From Saccharicrinis aurantiacus (GTDB taxonomy: Bacteria; Bacteroidota; Bacteroidia; Bacteroidales; Marinilabiliaceae), in NCBI RefSeq assembly GCF_001660705.2, contig NZ_LYBV02000053.1, positions 1-41,227 on the forward strand: DNA of 41,227 nucleotides, given 5' to 3'. The notes beneath the pieces are model-generated. The model had not been told where the DNA came from, did not search any database, and was given only the letters and a program-made list of their open reading frames with translations. This document shows positions 15,909 through 25,775 of this stretch, piece by piece (position 1 is the stretch's first letter; each line of letters begins with the position of its first letter). The translations under genes were made by a program, and so were the position numbers.

Positions 15909-18900
15909 ATGACATTACCTAGAGAAACTTACACTAATGAGATAAGAGACCGCTTAGAAAAAATTTCGGGAGAGATTAAATCGCGCTATAACGGTGGCGA
16001 TAGTACCATTGCTTGGTTGGCAGAACTGCATATACAAGAATTGCTTAATATCATTTTTGAAGACGAGTATAAGTTTTTTAACCTGAACTACAAAAGGAAG
16101 AACTATCCGTCTGTTGATTTGGCAGATGTGGATAAAGGTATTGCCTGGCAAATTACGGTTACTAATAATAGAGAAGGTATTAAGGCGAAGATAAGACACA
16201 CCATAGAGAGTTTTTATAAAAATTTTGATAATGAACGCTACATAGAGCTTTCTAAAATCAAAAAGATTAAAATATTTATCGCCACCGGTATTGAGAGTAC
16301 TTTAAGTCCCAGAGACATACCAGGATGCATTGAAACTAAAAATGGTGTTGTGACCATTAGTGATGAGCTAATGAATCAAAATGATATTTGGGACTTTAGG
16401 CGTTTGATAGATGAGATATGCAAGGTTACAGATATATCGAGATTAGATAAAATACATAAGGCAGTTATAGGGGTTGTAAAACGACCTAAGAGGGTTGTTT
16501 TTGAGTATGACAGATCTTATATAAAAAGAACTATTAGTTCAAGTGAAAATTCAAAAGTACAGTTTCATAAGGATCTTTTTAATAGGGAACGAAAGCATAT
16601 ATTGTTATTAGCAAATGCTGCAGAAGGGAAAAGTACTTATGTTGATATAGTCTGTAGTGAATTAAGTAAGGATGGTAATGTGTTTTGTATTAAAGTGCCC
16701 TTGATTGGCTATGCTAGTAATTTAGAGAATAGCATTGAGGCTGTATGCCAATATTGGCGTAACTATTTTAAGCAACAACAGCTGATTATATTATTTGATG
16801 GTTTAGATGAGGTTAAGGGTGATTTGGTAGATATTGTCTTTAAGGAGATTGAAGAGTTTATCGCATTACACCCTAATACTTATGTAATAACTACCTGCCG
16901 TATGAATTATTCTCCTATCGGGGATCAGTCAAGTCAAGTTTTTAAAGCCGTTCCTTTCTTTCTAGATCCCATTACTTATAAAGAATCTATAGTATTTAGT
17001 AAGAAAACACTAGGGGATAATCTTGATAAATTTGAGTATGAGATTAAGGCATATGACTATAGCAAGCTTATCACTAATCCTTTCTTTCTGAATGAGCTTA
17101 TTGGATTTTATCAAAATGAAGGAGCATTGCCACAAACAAAATCAGCATTGATGGCAGGTATTGTACAAAGACGTTTTGAGTTTGAAGAGGTAAAAGTAGG
17201 TGAAGTAAAAAGTTTCGTAAGCAGAAATAGATATGAGATATTAAAGAACTTACGCTTATTGTCATTGACCATGCAACTCTCAGGAGAGAATAAAGTGACA
17301 GAGATAGAGCTACAACAAACTATCCAAGATAGTAGCATGTGTACAATGGTGAATCGCTTATTCTTAAAACCTATCAAAAATGATAGAAAAGAATGGCGTT
17401 TTGAGCATAATAACTTCATGGAGTATTTTGCTGCACAATGTCTGGTTAATTTGGAATGGAGTTCAATTAAAAAGCTTATTGAAGTGCCTGGAACAAATAA
17501 ATTAAAACCTAGATGGTTAAATACACTATCATTCTATATTGACATAGCCAATGATGAAGCGGATGAGGATGTTTACCGGAAAGTTATTGATTGGCTAGCC
17601 GAATATAATCAAGAATCCTTTGTGAAATTTGAGGCCGACAAGGTTCCGTTTATACAAAGATCTGAGATAGTAAAAGGAATATTTAAAGAAAAGAATAAGG
17701 ATCAGGCTAGAGTTTGGGGAGAGGGTTATGATGTTACAGATCTAGCCAAATTTTCGGATATCGAAAATAATGATAGATTGGTTCTTGACTTATTGGAAAA
17801 GCTTAAACAGAAATTCTATTGTGATTCCATTACCAGAGATATTATTGATTTTATTAATCATAGAGTAAATATTTTATCGGTCAAATCAGCTATTACAAAA
17901 GTTTATTTAGAAATCTATCCAAGTTATTATAAGTTATCTATTGGCTCAAGTATTATTGATGGTTTAGATCAATGGCGTATTTATGATAAAAGCGTTGTAG
18001 AGGCACTGATTAAAGATGGCTCTATCCTAGAGGATGTAGATAGCTTGTTTACAGCATTCAATTATTTATCTGATTCTGGATATCCAATTAATGCTATTTT
18101 GTTACAAAAGGCATTTTTAGCAAGTTACAATAGCAAGAAACAAAGTCATACCTACCCAAGCTTTAGTGGTTTGGTTCGTTTAATTCAATCAGGCGATGTG
18201 CTTCTTTCGTTTATTACATTTATTAGCAACCTGAATGATCATCATTACTGGGATAATGATGTGTTTTTAACAGATTTATTTAAAGCCATTAATAACAAAA
18301 GTATTGAATTACTAGGAGGAAGATTTGAAGATTATAAAACTTATTGCACAAGTGTTAACCGATTGGCTAAGCTTGGCTATTCACCTGAGCGTACTAAAAC
18401 AATACCGTATTTAATTCCATTTTTGGCAAACTGCCCAAAAAAGGATATTATTTTTAAACAATACTTTTTGCACGATGCTATAAAAAATAAGGGTTTTGTT
18501 GGGCTATTTTGTATGGCAGCACTTCTCTATTCTCCTGATATGAATGAATATATTTTCAATTGCATTGACTCAGGAAAGATTACCGATGACAGAGTACATA
18601 GTTTCATAAATGCATTGGCCCTATATAATAGAGGTTTATTAGATTGTTTTGAGTTGGCATTAGCAGAACGATATACTGAACGCTTTATGCAAGAACCTAA
18701 TCCATGGGAAGTTAATAGGAAGGATACTAATGCAATATTGCTAGAGGCTTTGCTCGATAAAACAAAGTTTATAGAGGTTATACAAGTTGGGTTGAAAGCA
18801 TTTAAAAATGTGATTAACTATGATGATTTAACACATCATAAATACTATCATGTAGACAATATCAATACGCCCGAAATTAATATTACTCTTAAACTATTAA

Positions 18901-20129
18901 GATGGTTGATTGGTAACGGCAAGCATAAAACTCATAATGAAATTCTCGAATGGTTTAACAATGACGAAGCTTGGGAATGGTTTGTACTTAATCAGCATTT
19001 AAGAAGTACCAATAAAAATATACTACCAGAAAGAAACAAACAATGGTGCAGAAACTGGTGCTTGAAGGTTGAGAGAGATATTGATTTTGAAGATGCTATA
19101 AAGTATAACGCCATTGAGGGTAAATATAATGTAAACAATTTATTTAATGCTTACATTAGTATTGCACTTACCGTAAATGTTAAACCCATACGAGAGAATG
19201 CTATAAAGCTTGTTAAATATGGCGGATTCTTTGATGATGGAAGTTACATTAATGGAGAAAGAAAAGTTAACTACGATGGGTGGATAATCAGTACTATAGG
19301 AAGAGAGGGGCTAAACAGAGAGTTTTGTAGCATATTAAAAAGAGGTAATATTGAAGGTTCATTGCTTTTGCAAGGCATCGCTAGATACTTAGAGAATTAC
19401 TCTTTAAAAGAGTGTACTGAATATTTACCAAAGTATATTATTAACCCTGATATACAGTACTATATTCGAAACCGATTTTTTGATATTTTTATTTCTTTAG
19501 ATGGTATGTTTACCGATGCGCTTATTGCCTATTTGGATTTGATTGAGAACAATGAGCAAGTAAATTGGTCGATTTTGAAATATCTATATGCAAATGCCCC
19601 TGAAGCATGTTCGGTATGGATAAAGAAAAACTACAAAGGAAAAGAATTAAGTGTAGAAGCAAGCTGTGTCTTATTGGTAGATCAACATACTGAAGATGCT
19701 ATGAAGATGTACTTAAATGAGCTCAAAGAGAGAAAACAACAACTGAGTGATATGTTCTATGACCATGGCAATTTTTTAGAGCTATTAAGTAAAAAGAATG
19801 TTGAGCATATAAAGCTAAAGCAGTTTTATTTTGTTGTGTTAGCTAGCTATGCAGATAAAGATTTTAACTATGTAGAACGTGGAAATGCACTTACCTACGT
19901 ATTCAATGGTCTGCAAAAATTAATTGGAGAGATTACTGATGGTCAGTCTGTTTTTAATGAAACAGAAGCTTTTGTTGATACTCTTTGTCAAGCTCCTTAT
20001 CACCCTGAATTTAAAGATCAAATTTATTACAGCAATATGAAATTTAAGACAGAGGTAATTGCGGCTTTGGACAAAGGGACGCGTTATAGGAAAGCTTTAA
20101 GAGAGGCTGAAAAGGTCATATCTGAGTAA
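15909..20129 (+). CDS. SMEK-NACHT STAND protein, NLR-like
   Basis: 1406 residues. The N-terminus (1-175) matches the SMEK domain seen on bacterial STAND proteins: LAELHIQELLNIIF, then SVDLADVDKGIAWQITVT, where D70 and Q81-T83 look like a degenerate PD-(D/E)xK site. The NACHT ATPase follows with a P-loop ANAAEGKST (235-243; first Gly replaced) and Walker B LIILFDGLDEVKG (292-304). Residues from about 500 on are helical, repeat-like and lack enzymatic motifs, as in sensor domains. Bacterial NACHT proteins are known antiphage sensors; which phage protein this one would detect is unknown. Its 3' end overlaps the convergent mcrC stop by 14 nt. The gene stands alone behind the structured gene-free region. 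Confidence 0.85.
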   Translation: MTLPRETYTNEIRDRLEKISGEIKSRYNGGDSTIAWLAELHIQELLNIIFEDEYKFFNLNYKRKNYPSVDLADVDKGIAWQITVTNNREGIKAKIRHTIESFYKNFDNERYIELSKIKKIKIFIATGIESTLSPRDIPGCIETKNGVVTISDELMNQNDIWDFRRLIDEICKVTDISRLDKIHKAVIGVVKRPKRVVFEYDRSYIKRTISSSENSKVQFHKDLFNRERKHILLLANAAEGKSTYVDIVCSELSKDGNVFCIKVPLIGYASNLENSIEAVCQYWRNYFKQQQLIILFDGLDEVKGDLVDIVFKEIEEFIALHPNTYVITTCRMNYSPIGDQSSQVFKAVPFFLDPITYKESIVFSKKTLGDNLDKFEYEIKAYDYSKLITNPFFLNELIGFYQNEGALPQTKSALMAGIVQRRFEFEEVKVGEVKSFVSRNRYEILKNLRLLSLTMQLSGENKVTEIELQQTIQDSSMCTMVNRLFLKPIKNDRKEWRFEHNNFMEYFAAQCLVNLEWSSIKKLIEVPGTNKLKPRWLNTLSFYIDIANDEADEDVYRKVIDWLAEYNQESFVKFEADKVPFIQRSEIVKGIFKEKNKDQARVWGEGYDVTDLAKFSDIENNDRLVLDLLEKLKQKFYCDSITRDIIDFINHRVNILSVKSAITKVYLEIYPSYYKLSIGSSIIDGLDQWRIYDKSVVEALIKDGSILEDVDSLFTAFNYLSDSGYPINAILLQKAFLASYNSKKQSHTYPSFSGLVRLIQSGDVLLSFITFISNLNDHHYWDNDVFLTDLFKAINNKSIELLGGRFEDYKTYCTSVNRLAKLGYSPERTKTIPYLIPFLANCPKKDIIFKQYFLHDAIKNKGFVGLFCMAALLYSPDMNEYIFNCIDSGKITDDRVHSFINALALYNRGLLDCFELALAERYTERFMQEPNPWEVNRKDTNAILLEALLDKTKFIEVIQVGLKAFKNVINYDDLTHHKYYHVDNINTPEINITLKLLRWLIGNGKHKTHNEILEWFNNDEAWEWFVLNQHLRSTNKNILPERNKQWCRNWCLKVERDIDFEDAIKYNAIEGKYNVNNLFNAYISIALTVNVKPIRENAIKLVKYGGFFDDGSYINGERKVNYDGWIISTIGREGLNREFCSILKRGNIEGSLLLQGIARYLENYSLKECTEYLPKYIINPDIQYYIRNRFFDIFISLDGMFTDALIAYLDLIENNEQVNWSILKYLYANAPEACSVWIKKNYKGKELSVEASCVLLVDQHTEDAMKMYLNELKERKQQLSDMFYDHGNFLELLSKKNVEHIKLKQFYFVVLASYADKDFNYVERGNALTYVFNGLQKLIGEITDGQSVFNETEAFVDTLCQAPYHPEFKDQIYYSNMKFKTEVIAALDKGTRYRKALREAEKVISE

Positions 20130-21357
20130 TTGTTTTATTTGATCTTATTTGTGGCAATTGAATACCAATTTTCCAGAAATCTTCGAATTGAGGGATGCGC
20201 TCTTCTTTTAATGATCTGTTGAGGAAGTTAGGTTTTGCTTCAAGGTTTGGGTAGATGATGCAGCAGGGCAGTAACTCATTGGGAGATGCGTTTAGTTTTT
20301 TTCTGATTTTGCTATCTCTGGCATATCCGCTAATTTGGCGTATGTTTTCTATTTCGTAGCGCTGATCATTGTATAGTAGTTTATACTTTGTGTCGATAAC
20401 TAGTTTTTCATCTAGTTTGAGGAAGTCAGCACTGCCGTATTTTCCTTTAGCCTGGTATTGAATGTTATTGTCATATTCTTCTCTAAGCTTTCCGTATACG
20501 TATATCTCGAATAATAGTGACATGTCAATCCAATAGGGCGGTGTTTTCAGCTTATTAGTGGTGGTTGTCTGTGACATGGTATAGGCAAAGCGTTTTAGTA
20601 TCATTCTGGCCAGCTTTAAGGCTTCTGCATATTCTCTATATATTGGGTTTATACGAACGCTTTTTATTAATACAGCATCTACTTCACTTGAAACATTTTC
20701 GAAGGCAGCTAAACAAAAGTTTATTGTACTGCGAATATTTTTGTTGTTTTTGCCATTGTAATACCGATTCAGGTATGAAGCTACAAAGAGTAAAGTCTTT
20801 TTTAGCAGCTTATTTTCGAGGCAATTGACAGAATATTCCTGGTAGTTGCAATAGTTTTTGTGGTAACGTGCTTTGGCGATATTGTGGTTGAAGTGTCTAG
20901 AGAACTTTATTTTGCCTTTTATTTTTGAGGCCAAGTTCTCTTCTTCCCTTATGTAATCTTTCTTTAAACCTTTTGATACTATTTGCTTTAGTACACTCAG
21001 ATAATGTATCAGGAGCATAGGCGTGATATCAAAAGCTGCATTGTTTATTTCAATGGGAGTGCTATCTAAATCGATATGGTAAATCTCGCTAAGTATATTG
21101 TGTAAGGCTGGCGAATGCAGGCATTCCTGAAACATGGACATCACATCAAGACCTTTAATTTTGGGGTCTACCTTTATGGCAAAGTCTCCTTCCTTGAGCC
21201 AATCTACCCCAATAAAATAGCTTGTACATAAACAGGGATCTAAACATAAAAACTTAACTTGACCTTCTACTATAGAGAAATCAAGATTTAGCTCTTTTAT
21301 CTTTTCTTTAATAGATGGTTCGAAAGAACGGTGTTCAATAGTTTCAAAAACTTCCAT
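20116..21357 (-). CDS. mcrC: 5-methylcytosine restriction nuclease subunit McrC
   Basis: Nuclease partner of McrB; together they cut DNA carrying modified cytosines. 413 residues from the ATG at 21357, which overlaps the mcrB stop as TAATG, so translation is coupled (a GTG six nt upstream would add two residues). N-terminal McrB-binding-type region, then MSLLFEIYVYGKL and the PD-(D/E)xK core ADFLKLDEKLVIDTKYK with D311, D322 and K324. Length and motifs are normal for McrC, so the enzyme looks active. It is the last gene of the operon and converges on the NACHT gene with a 14-nt overlap. Confidence 0.92.
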   Translation of the reverse strand: MEVFETIEHRSFEPSIKEKIKELNLDFSIVEGQVKFLCLDPCLCTSYFIGVDWLKEGDFAIKVDPKIKGLDVMSMFQECLHSPALHNILSEIYHIDLDSTPIEINNAAFDITPMLLIHYLSVLKQIVSKGLKKDYIREEENLASKIKGKIKFSRHFNHNIAKARYHKNYCNYQEYSVNCLENKLLKKTLLFVASYLNRYYNGKNNKNIRSTINFCLAAFENVSSEVDAVLIKSVRINPIYREYAEALKLARMILKRFAYTMSQTTTTNKLKTPPYWIDMSLLFEIYVYGKLREEYDNNIQYQAKGKYGSADFLKLDEKLVIDTKYKLLYNDQRYEIENIRQISGYARDSKIRKKLNASPNELLPCCIIYPNLEAKPNFLNRSLKEERIPQFEDFWKIGIQLPQIRSNKTITQI

Positions 21358-23006
21358 TAGCACTTTAAGTTGTCAAGCAGGTTGTCTACCTCTTCCATCC
21401 TAACAGTTAGGATGCCGTCTTTAATATACTCTACTAATAAGGGCTTTATTTCATATTCTAACTTTAGGTTTAATTCATCGTATGACGATGCCATAAAGTA
21501 GCTATGTCCAACCATGACATCTTTGCATTGGAATTCAGGTGAAGTGTTTGCTTTTACTATATTCTTTACTTCATTGTATAGTTTAACAGCACTTTCAGAT
21601 AAGTCATCAGAATTCTCAATTAGACCATTATAATATTCGGAAATATGCTCTACTTTGGATTCTAAAGAAATAAACCCAAATCTACGACGAACTGCATAAT
21701 CAATGTGACCTAAACTACGGTCAGTTGTATTCATGGTTCCTATGATGTATAAGTTATTAGGAATGCTGAATTCGTCATTTGAATATGGTAAGCTGCATTT
21801 TACCTCATTTATTTGGCCCATGCGTTTATCAGCTTCAAGAAGGGTGATTAATTCGCCAAATATTTTGGATATGTTGCCACGGTTGATTTCGTCGATGATG
21901 AGGACGTAGTTTTTATCTGAATTATCCTGGAGATTGTGGTCTGTTAGCTGAAAATCTTTTTTGAGGTGATTTAAAATTCCCCAAACGTATGATTTATTGT
22001 ATATGCCATCTGATTCTCCTCGGTATAGTTTTTCGATATTTTCAATACTTGCAGGAAAGTCCTGCCCCTCTTTAGCCTGACTTTTAAGTGACCTTACTCT
22101 AAAAGTGATACCTCCTCTATATGTGACAGTAAACTTGCCCTTTTCAATCGTCTCCAATACAATATCATCCGTTACATTTACACATTGCTCCTTGAATTTT
22201 TCAATAGCTGCCTGCAGCTCTTTTAAGGAATCTTTTTGAATGGCTTTTTTACAGATTTTCTTAAAAATACCTGGGACAATATCGTAGGTTATATCTTTGC
22301 CTTCCTGAATTGGTTTAATCCCCTCTATGAATTCTTCGTAGTCCAATGATTGATGAAAGGTTGTAAATACGATTTGTCCTTCATCTACTGCTTTCTGGTA
22401 ACTTTTCATTAACTCCTTTCTGTTGGAAGAATCAATATTGTTATTGTTGATTATCCTTAATGCTAATTCTGCAGTAGCATAGGTTTTACCAGTTCCTGGA
22501 GCTCCTTGAAGAATGATTTGTTTTTTGAGATGGAGGATTTGTTTAATTTGTTCACTTTTCATGCGATTAATATTTTCTATACTTAGAGCATTATAAAGGT
22601 CTGTAGTAGCATCAATTTCTTCTATCTTATTGATCCCATATGAGAAGTTTACACCTTTTACTGTTCCCATTTGACCTGAACCAGGGAGCATATTTTCTTG
22701 TAAACCATGGTAAGATATTCCAATTTCAGCGGATTGTTGGTCATAGAAGTGCCATTCTTTAACTTTAGCTCTTAAATTCCATTCCCTATGATTAGACTGA
22801 AATCGTTTTAGGCATTCACCATAGGCAACTAGCTGTCTATTATATTTTAATAACAGAATATCTCCTTTGTAAATACTATCATATACACCTTTTTGAGTGG
22901 TGTCTTCATGTAAAACAAAAGCATTATCTTTTACTATACGTTTTAAATTATCTTTTACATAATCCTTTCCGAGCTCTCCTACACTGCAGACGAAAAAATT
23001 TCTCAT
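21357..23006 (-). CDS. mcrB: AAA+ GTPase McrB
   Basis: 549-residue GTP-driven motor of McrBC. Walker A GAPGTGKT (168-175), Walker B with the family signature DEINRGN (372-378) followed by SKIFGELITLLEADKR, and the GTP-recognition motif MNTTDRS (425-431) before DYAVRRRFGF. The N-terminal about 130 residues (GDILLLKYNRQLVAYGECL) look like a PUA/EVE-type modified-base reader rather than the E. coli McrB DNA-binding domain; this decides which modification is detected. 157 nt separate it from the upstream 221-residue gene, the only large gap in the six-gene run, so it may have its own promoter. Confidence 0.93.
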   Translation of the reverse strand: MRNFFVCSVGELGKDYVKDNLKRIVKDNAFVLHEDTTQKGVYDSIYKGDILLLKYNRQLVAYGECLKRFQSNHREWNLRAKVKEWHFYDQQSAEIGISYHGLQENMLPGSGQMGTVKGVNFSYGINKIEEIDATTDLYNALSIENINRMKSEQIKQILHLKKQIILQGAPGTGKTYATAELALRIINNNNIDSSNRKELMKSYQKAVDEGQIVFTTFHQSLDYEEFIEGIKPIQEGKDITYDIVPGIFKKICKKAIQKDSLKELQAAIEKFKEQCVNVTDDIVLETIEKGKFTVTYRGGITFRVRSLKSQAKEGQDFPASIENIEKLYRGESDGIYNKSYVWGILNHLKKDFQLTDHNLQDNSDKNYVLIIDEINRGNISKIFGELITLLEADKRMGQINEVKCSLPYSNDEFSIPNNLYIIGTMNTTDRSLGHIDYAVRRRFGFISLESKVEHISEYYNGLIENSDDLSESAVKLYNEVKNIVKANTSPEFQCKDVMVGHSYFMASSYDELNLKLEYEIKPLLVEYIKDGILTVRMEEVDNLLDNLKC

Positions 23007-23163
23007 TAGTTTTTCTATTTTGCTACTTAATAGCGCAGCTATATAATAAATTTATAATTTTACTGATCCTAAAAATGAACTACTATTACTTTATGTTTTA
23101 TTTTAATGCCAAGTATATTGTATTTAAATCATTACATATTGTGGTATACCATAATTTAATTCT

Positions 23164-23829
23164 CTAAAAAATTCTACCTCTATTTTCTGTTCTAAAATTG
23201 AGCTCATCAATACCATTTGATTTACACCATTTTATTATTGAATTGATTAAGCCATCAATTGAATTAACAAACTCGCCATGACTAACTAATGCCTTAGCAG
23301 TAGGTTTTCTCAACTCTATCTTGCGATAAGCGCTGTAGGTAACATTCTCTTGTCGTGCTTCAAAAAGACATAAATTTGATTCTCTTAAATAATCAGTTTC
23401 TTTAAAATCAAATGTAGTATGGTTAGTAAAACAGTTCATTTGATCTACAATTGATTTAGGCATTAAGGGATTTTCAATAAACTTTGCTAATTGAAAAGGG
23501 CTAAGCGTTAAATCTACCATTAGAACTTTTGTATTCTTATCGTATTTAATTTCGCCTTTTTTACAAAGTTTGTGATATCCAAATATACTCCTCTTGTGAT
23601 AAGAAGAATTTACATTTAATGTTTCACTATTTCTTTGATAGTTCAAGTGATACATATCAAAGGAACACTTATTTAAATGTTCTATAAGGTTTAGAACCGT
23701 ATCTAATTGTCTTTTTTTAAGTTCTCCTGGTAATAGCTTTTTGTACACTAAGAATGCAATAATTAATGTTCCCATGCCAATTGCAATCTGGAATATATTG
23801 ACTATGTTTATATTAAGGAATTCGTACAT
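23164..23829 (-). CDS. Membrane-anchored hypothetical protein of defence operon
   Basis: 221 residues. One N-terminal membrane segment (about 8-29, IVNIFQIAIGMGTLIIAFLV), then a soluble cytoplasmic-type region with KKLLPGELKKRQLDTVLNLIEHLNK (amphipathic helix), Cys and His pairs (KLCKKGEIKYDKN, FTNHTTFDF) and a beta-rich end. I do not recognise a family. It begins 21 nt after the AbiC-like gene stop, which points to co-transcription and a shared membrane location with the AbiC-like and 193-residue proteins. Confidence 0.7.
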   Translation of the reverse strand: MYEFLNINIVNIFQIAIGMGTLIIAFLVYKKLLPGELKKRQLDTVLNLIEHLNKCSFDMYHLNYQRNSETLNVNSSYHKRSIFGYHKLCKKGEIKYDKNTKVLMVDLTLSPFQLAKFIENPLMPKSIVDQMNCFTNHTTFDFKETDYLRESNLCLFEARQENVTYSAYRKIELRKPTAKALVSHGEFVNSIDGLINSIIKWCKSNGIDELNFRTENRGRIF

Positions 23830-23850
23830 GATTTATAATCATCAATTGCT

Positions 23851-25452
23851 TTAGTCATTATTGGTTTTCTTATTATTTATATACTTCTCTGTTACCCAGA
23901 ATAGAAGAGGGATTGTAGCAATTAATAATGCCATGCCAATTAGTTGTATGCCTGTTAATTCATTTATACCTAAAGAAAGAGAATATAAAACAAATGATGC
24001 AATCCCCATCATTACTGGTTGTACGGCTTCATCGGGCCCAGGGGTAAAAAGCATATATCCAAGCTCTACAGCTGTTGCAGCTGCTAAGCCTATTGATACC
24101 ATCTGCAGAATGGGCATTTCTGTATATTTAACAACAAAGTTCCAATCGCAATTAGGCCACATAAATAACTCCTGAAATAGTTCATATCCTATAATGCAAA
24201 TCACACCCGCTCCTATGAGGTATTGAAATATATTCTTTACCACCCTTGCCCAAAGCACGAATTTAGTTTCATTATCTTTTTGTTCTTCTTGCTTTAGGAA
24301 TTTAATAAACTCTTTACCTTCCATTTCTACTTTTTTTTTACTTGCTTTTTCTTCCTCGTCCCATTCGAAATCAACCACTGGATAAAAACACTGTGGTTTC
24401 ATTAATGGAATAAATGATTCAGGAAGGTTATTTATTAGGTTATAATCACTAATCAATTTACGATTGTCAATGTTACTATATTCCCACTTTCTACCTAAAG
24501 CTGTTAATGAGTTTATGAATAGTAAAGCTTGCTCGTAGTTAGACATTTGTGCTCGAATAGTCTTTATATAATCATATTTGTCATTTTTTGATAGCAACCA
24601 AGATGGTTGACGGTCTATATATTTTACTGTTTGGTAAAAATGTCTAAAATAATGTCCTAAATGATATTGGTGTCCTCCAAAGAATTTAATCTTAGGTAAT
24701 GATTTTGAACATTTCCAAACTTCATTAAGTGGGGCTTTTTTGCTATAGACTATTTTAGATTTTAAGTTTTTAAGATAATTCTCTTTCTTACCTTCACATT
24801 CATAAACAGCTACTATTTTAGGTGCTTCATTAAGAATGGCCCTTGTTCCTTTATCTATAAGAACTTTTTGTGTATACTTTCTTAGTTCATCATCTATATC
24901 CAAAGGAATTCCCCAGTAAACTAGCATATAAGCCAGTTCATTAATTACATATCTTTTTTTCCATTCTGATTCATCAAGATGAAGGTTCTTTTTAATAACC
25001 GAGTTAGGTATATCGATAGTCTTAAAATATTTCTCATTTTGATTTATTACTTCAAGAACGAGTTTTTGAGCAACCTTATACTGCTCAAAGATCGTTTTTA
25101 TTACTCTTCTTCCAGAAACAAATTCTTCATCCGATTCTCTAGTGTTACTTTTATAGTAAAATGGATTCCTAAAACGCATCTCTGAAATATTCTCACGGTA
25201 ATATTTTACCATTTCAAAGAATTTTGCTTCTACTTGTTGACGACGAAAAGCTCGGATTTGAAAAAGTAAAGTTACGGCTAATAAAAACGAGCCTATAAAC
25301 GAACCAAATTGTCCCCAAAGAACAGGCTCGATATTAATTGTAAGACCTGCCCCTGCTCTTATGAACTGGATAATAATTAATACTATCGCTATGACAAATA
25401 AGGCTAAGACAATATACCAATAGTTTATTCTAGTAGTTTTTTTATTTTTCAT
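23851..25452 (-). CDS. AbiC-like putative phage abortive infection protein
   Basis: 533 residues. Two N-terminal membrane segments (about 11-31 and 43-65) precede a soluble domain with the pattern I associate with the putative phage abortive infection (putAbiC) family: AKFFEMVKYYRENI, GRRVIKTIFEQY, GHYFRHFYQTVKYI (266-279), and IRAQMSNYEQALLFINS (299-315). After about residue 400 it has an extra block of four or five membrane segments (for example IFQYLIGAGVICIIGYELF, FVLYSLSLGINELTGIQLIG) not usual for the family. It lies 6 nt after the HsdM-N gene. AbiC-type proteins block phage growth after infection; the mechanism is unknown. Confidence 0.75.
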   Translation of the reverse strand: MKNKKTTRINYWYIVLALFVIAIVLIIIQFIRAGAGLTINIEPVLWGQFGSFIGSFLLAVTLLFQIRAFRRQQVEAKFFEMVKYYRENISEMRFRNPFYYKSNTRESDEEFVSGRRVIKTIFEQYKVAQKLVLEVINQNEKYFKTIDIPNSVIKKNLHLDESEWKKRYVINELAYMLVYWGIPLDIDDELRKYTQKVLIDKGTRAILNEAPKIVAVYECEGKKENYLKNLKSKIVYSKKAPLNEVWKCSKSLPKIKFFGGHQYHLGHYFRHFYQTVKYIDRQPSWLLSKNDKYDYIKTIRAQMSNYEQALLFINSLTALGRKWEYSNIDNRKLISDYNLINNLPESFIPLMKPQCFYPVVDFEWDEEEKASKKKVEMEGKEFIKFLKQEEQKDNETKFVLWARVVKNIFQYLIGAGVICIIGYELFQELFMWPNCDWNFVVKYTEMPILQMVSIGLAAATAVELGYMLFTPGPDEAVQPVMMGIASFVLYSLSLGINELTGIQLIGMALLIATIPLLFWVTEKYINNKKTNND

Positions 25453-25458
25453 ACTTAA

Positions 25459-25767
25459 TTACTCCTCACTCCAATTATTGGCCAATACCTCAGCTTGTTT
25501 TAAAACTAAATCAATGGCTTCCTGGCTGTATTCTTTATTAGAGTCAAAGTCGTTAGGTAAGTAATTGTCGTGGTTCTCATCTTTTAGGTTTTCTTCAAGT
25601 TGAACTCTACGTTTTTGAAAAGCATCACTGACATATTGTACAAAGATGAGGTCTAATACGGCATGTTTGTATTCTGCATCTGAAGGTCTGGAGCGTAGAT
25701 TATCAGCTGAAGTCCATAGTTTTTTATCTAATTCGTTTAAGAATTGTTGTTCGTGTTGTGATGTCAT
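25459..25767 (-). CDS. Free-standing HsdM N-terminal domain
   Basis: 102 residues that match only the N-terminal helical domain of type I methylase HsdM: QQFLNELDKKLWTSADNLRS, AEYKHAVLDLIFVQYVSDAFQKRR, YLPNDFDSNKEYSQEAIDLVL. The SAM-binding (GxG) and NPPF catalytic motifs are absent and do not follow downstream, where the next gene starts after 6 nt. In HsdM this region contacts HsdS and DNA. The clean spacing (8 nt before, 6 nt after) argues that it is an expressed small protein in this operon and not just debris. It may be a decoy, adaptor or sensor of type I enzymes, or an HsdM remnant. Confidence 0.75.
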   Translation of the reverse strand: MTSQHEQQFLNELDKKLWTSADNLRSRPSDAEYKHAVLDLIFVQYVSDAFQKRRVQLEENLKDENHDNYLPNDFDSNKEYSQEAIDLVLKQAEVLANNWSEE

Positions 25768-25775
25768 ATGGTGTA

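Noticed and set aside
24979-25185. Plus-strand open frames opposite the minus-strand operons
   Set aside because: They mirror the real minus-strand genes, have low-complexity translations and no leaders.
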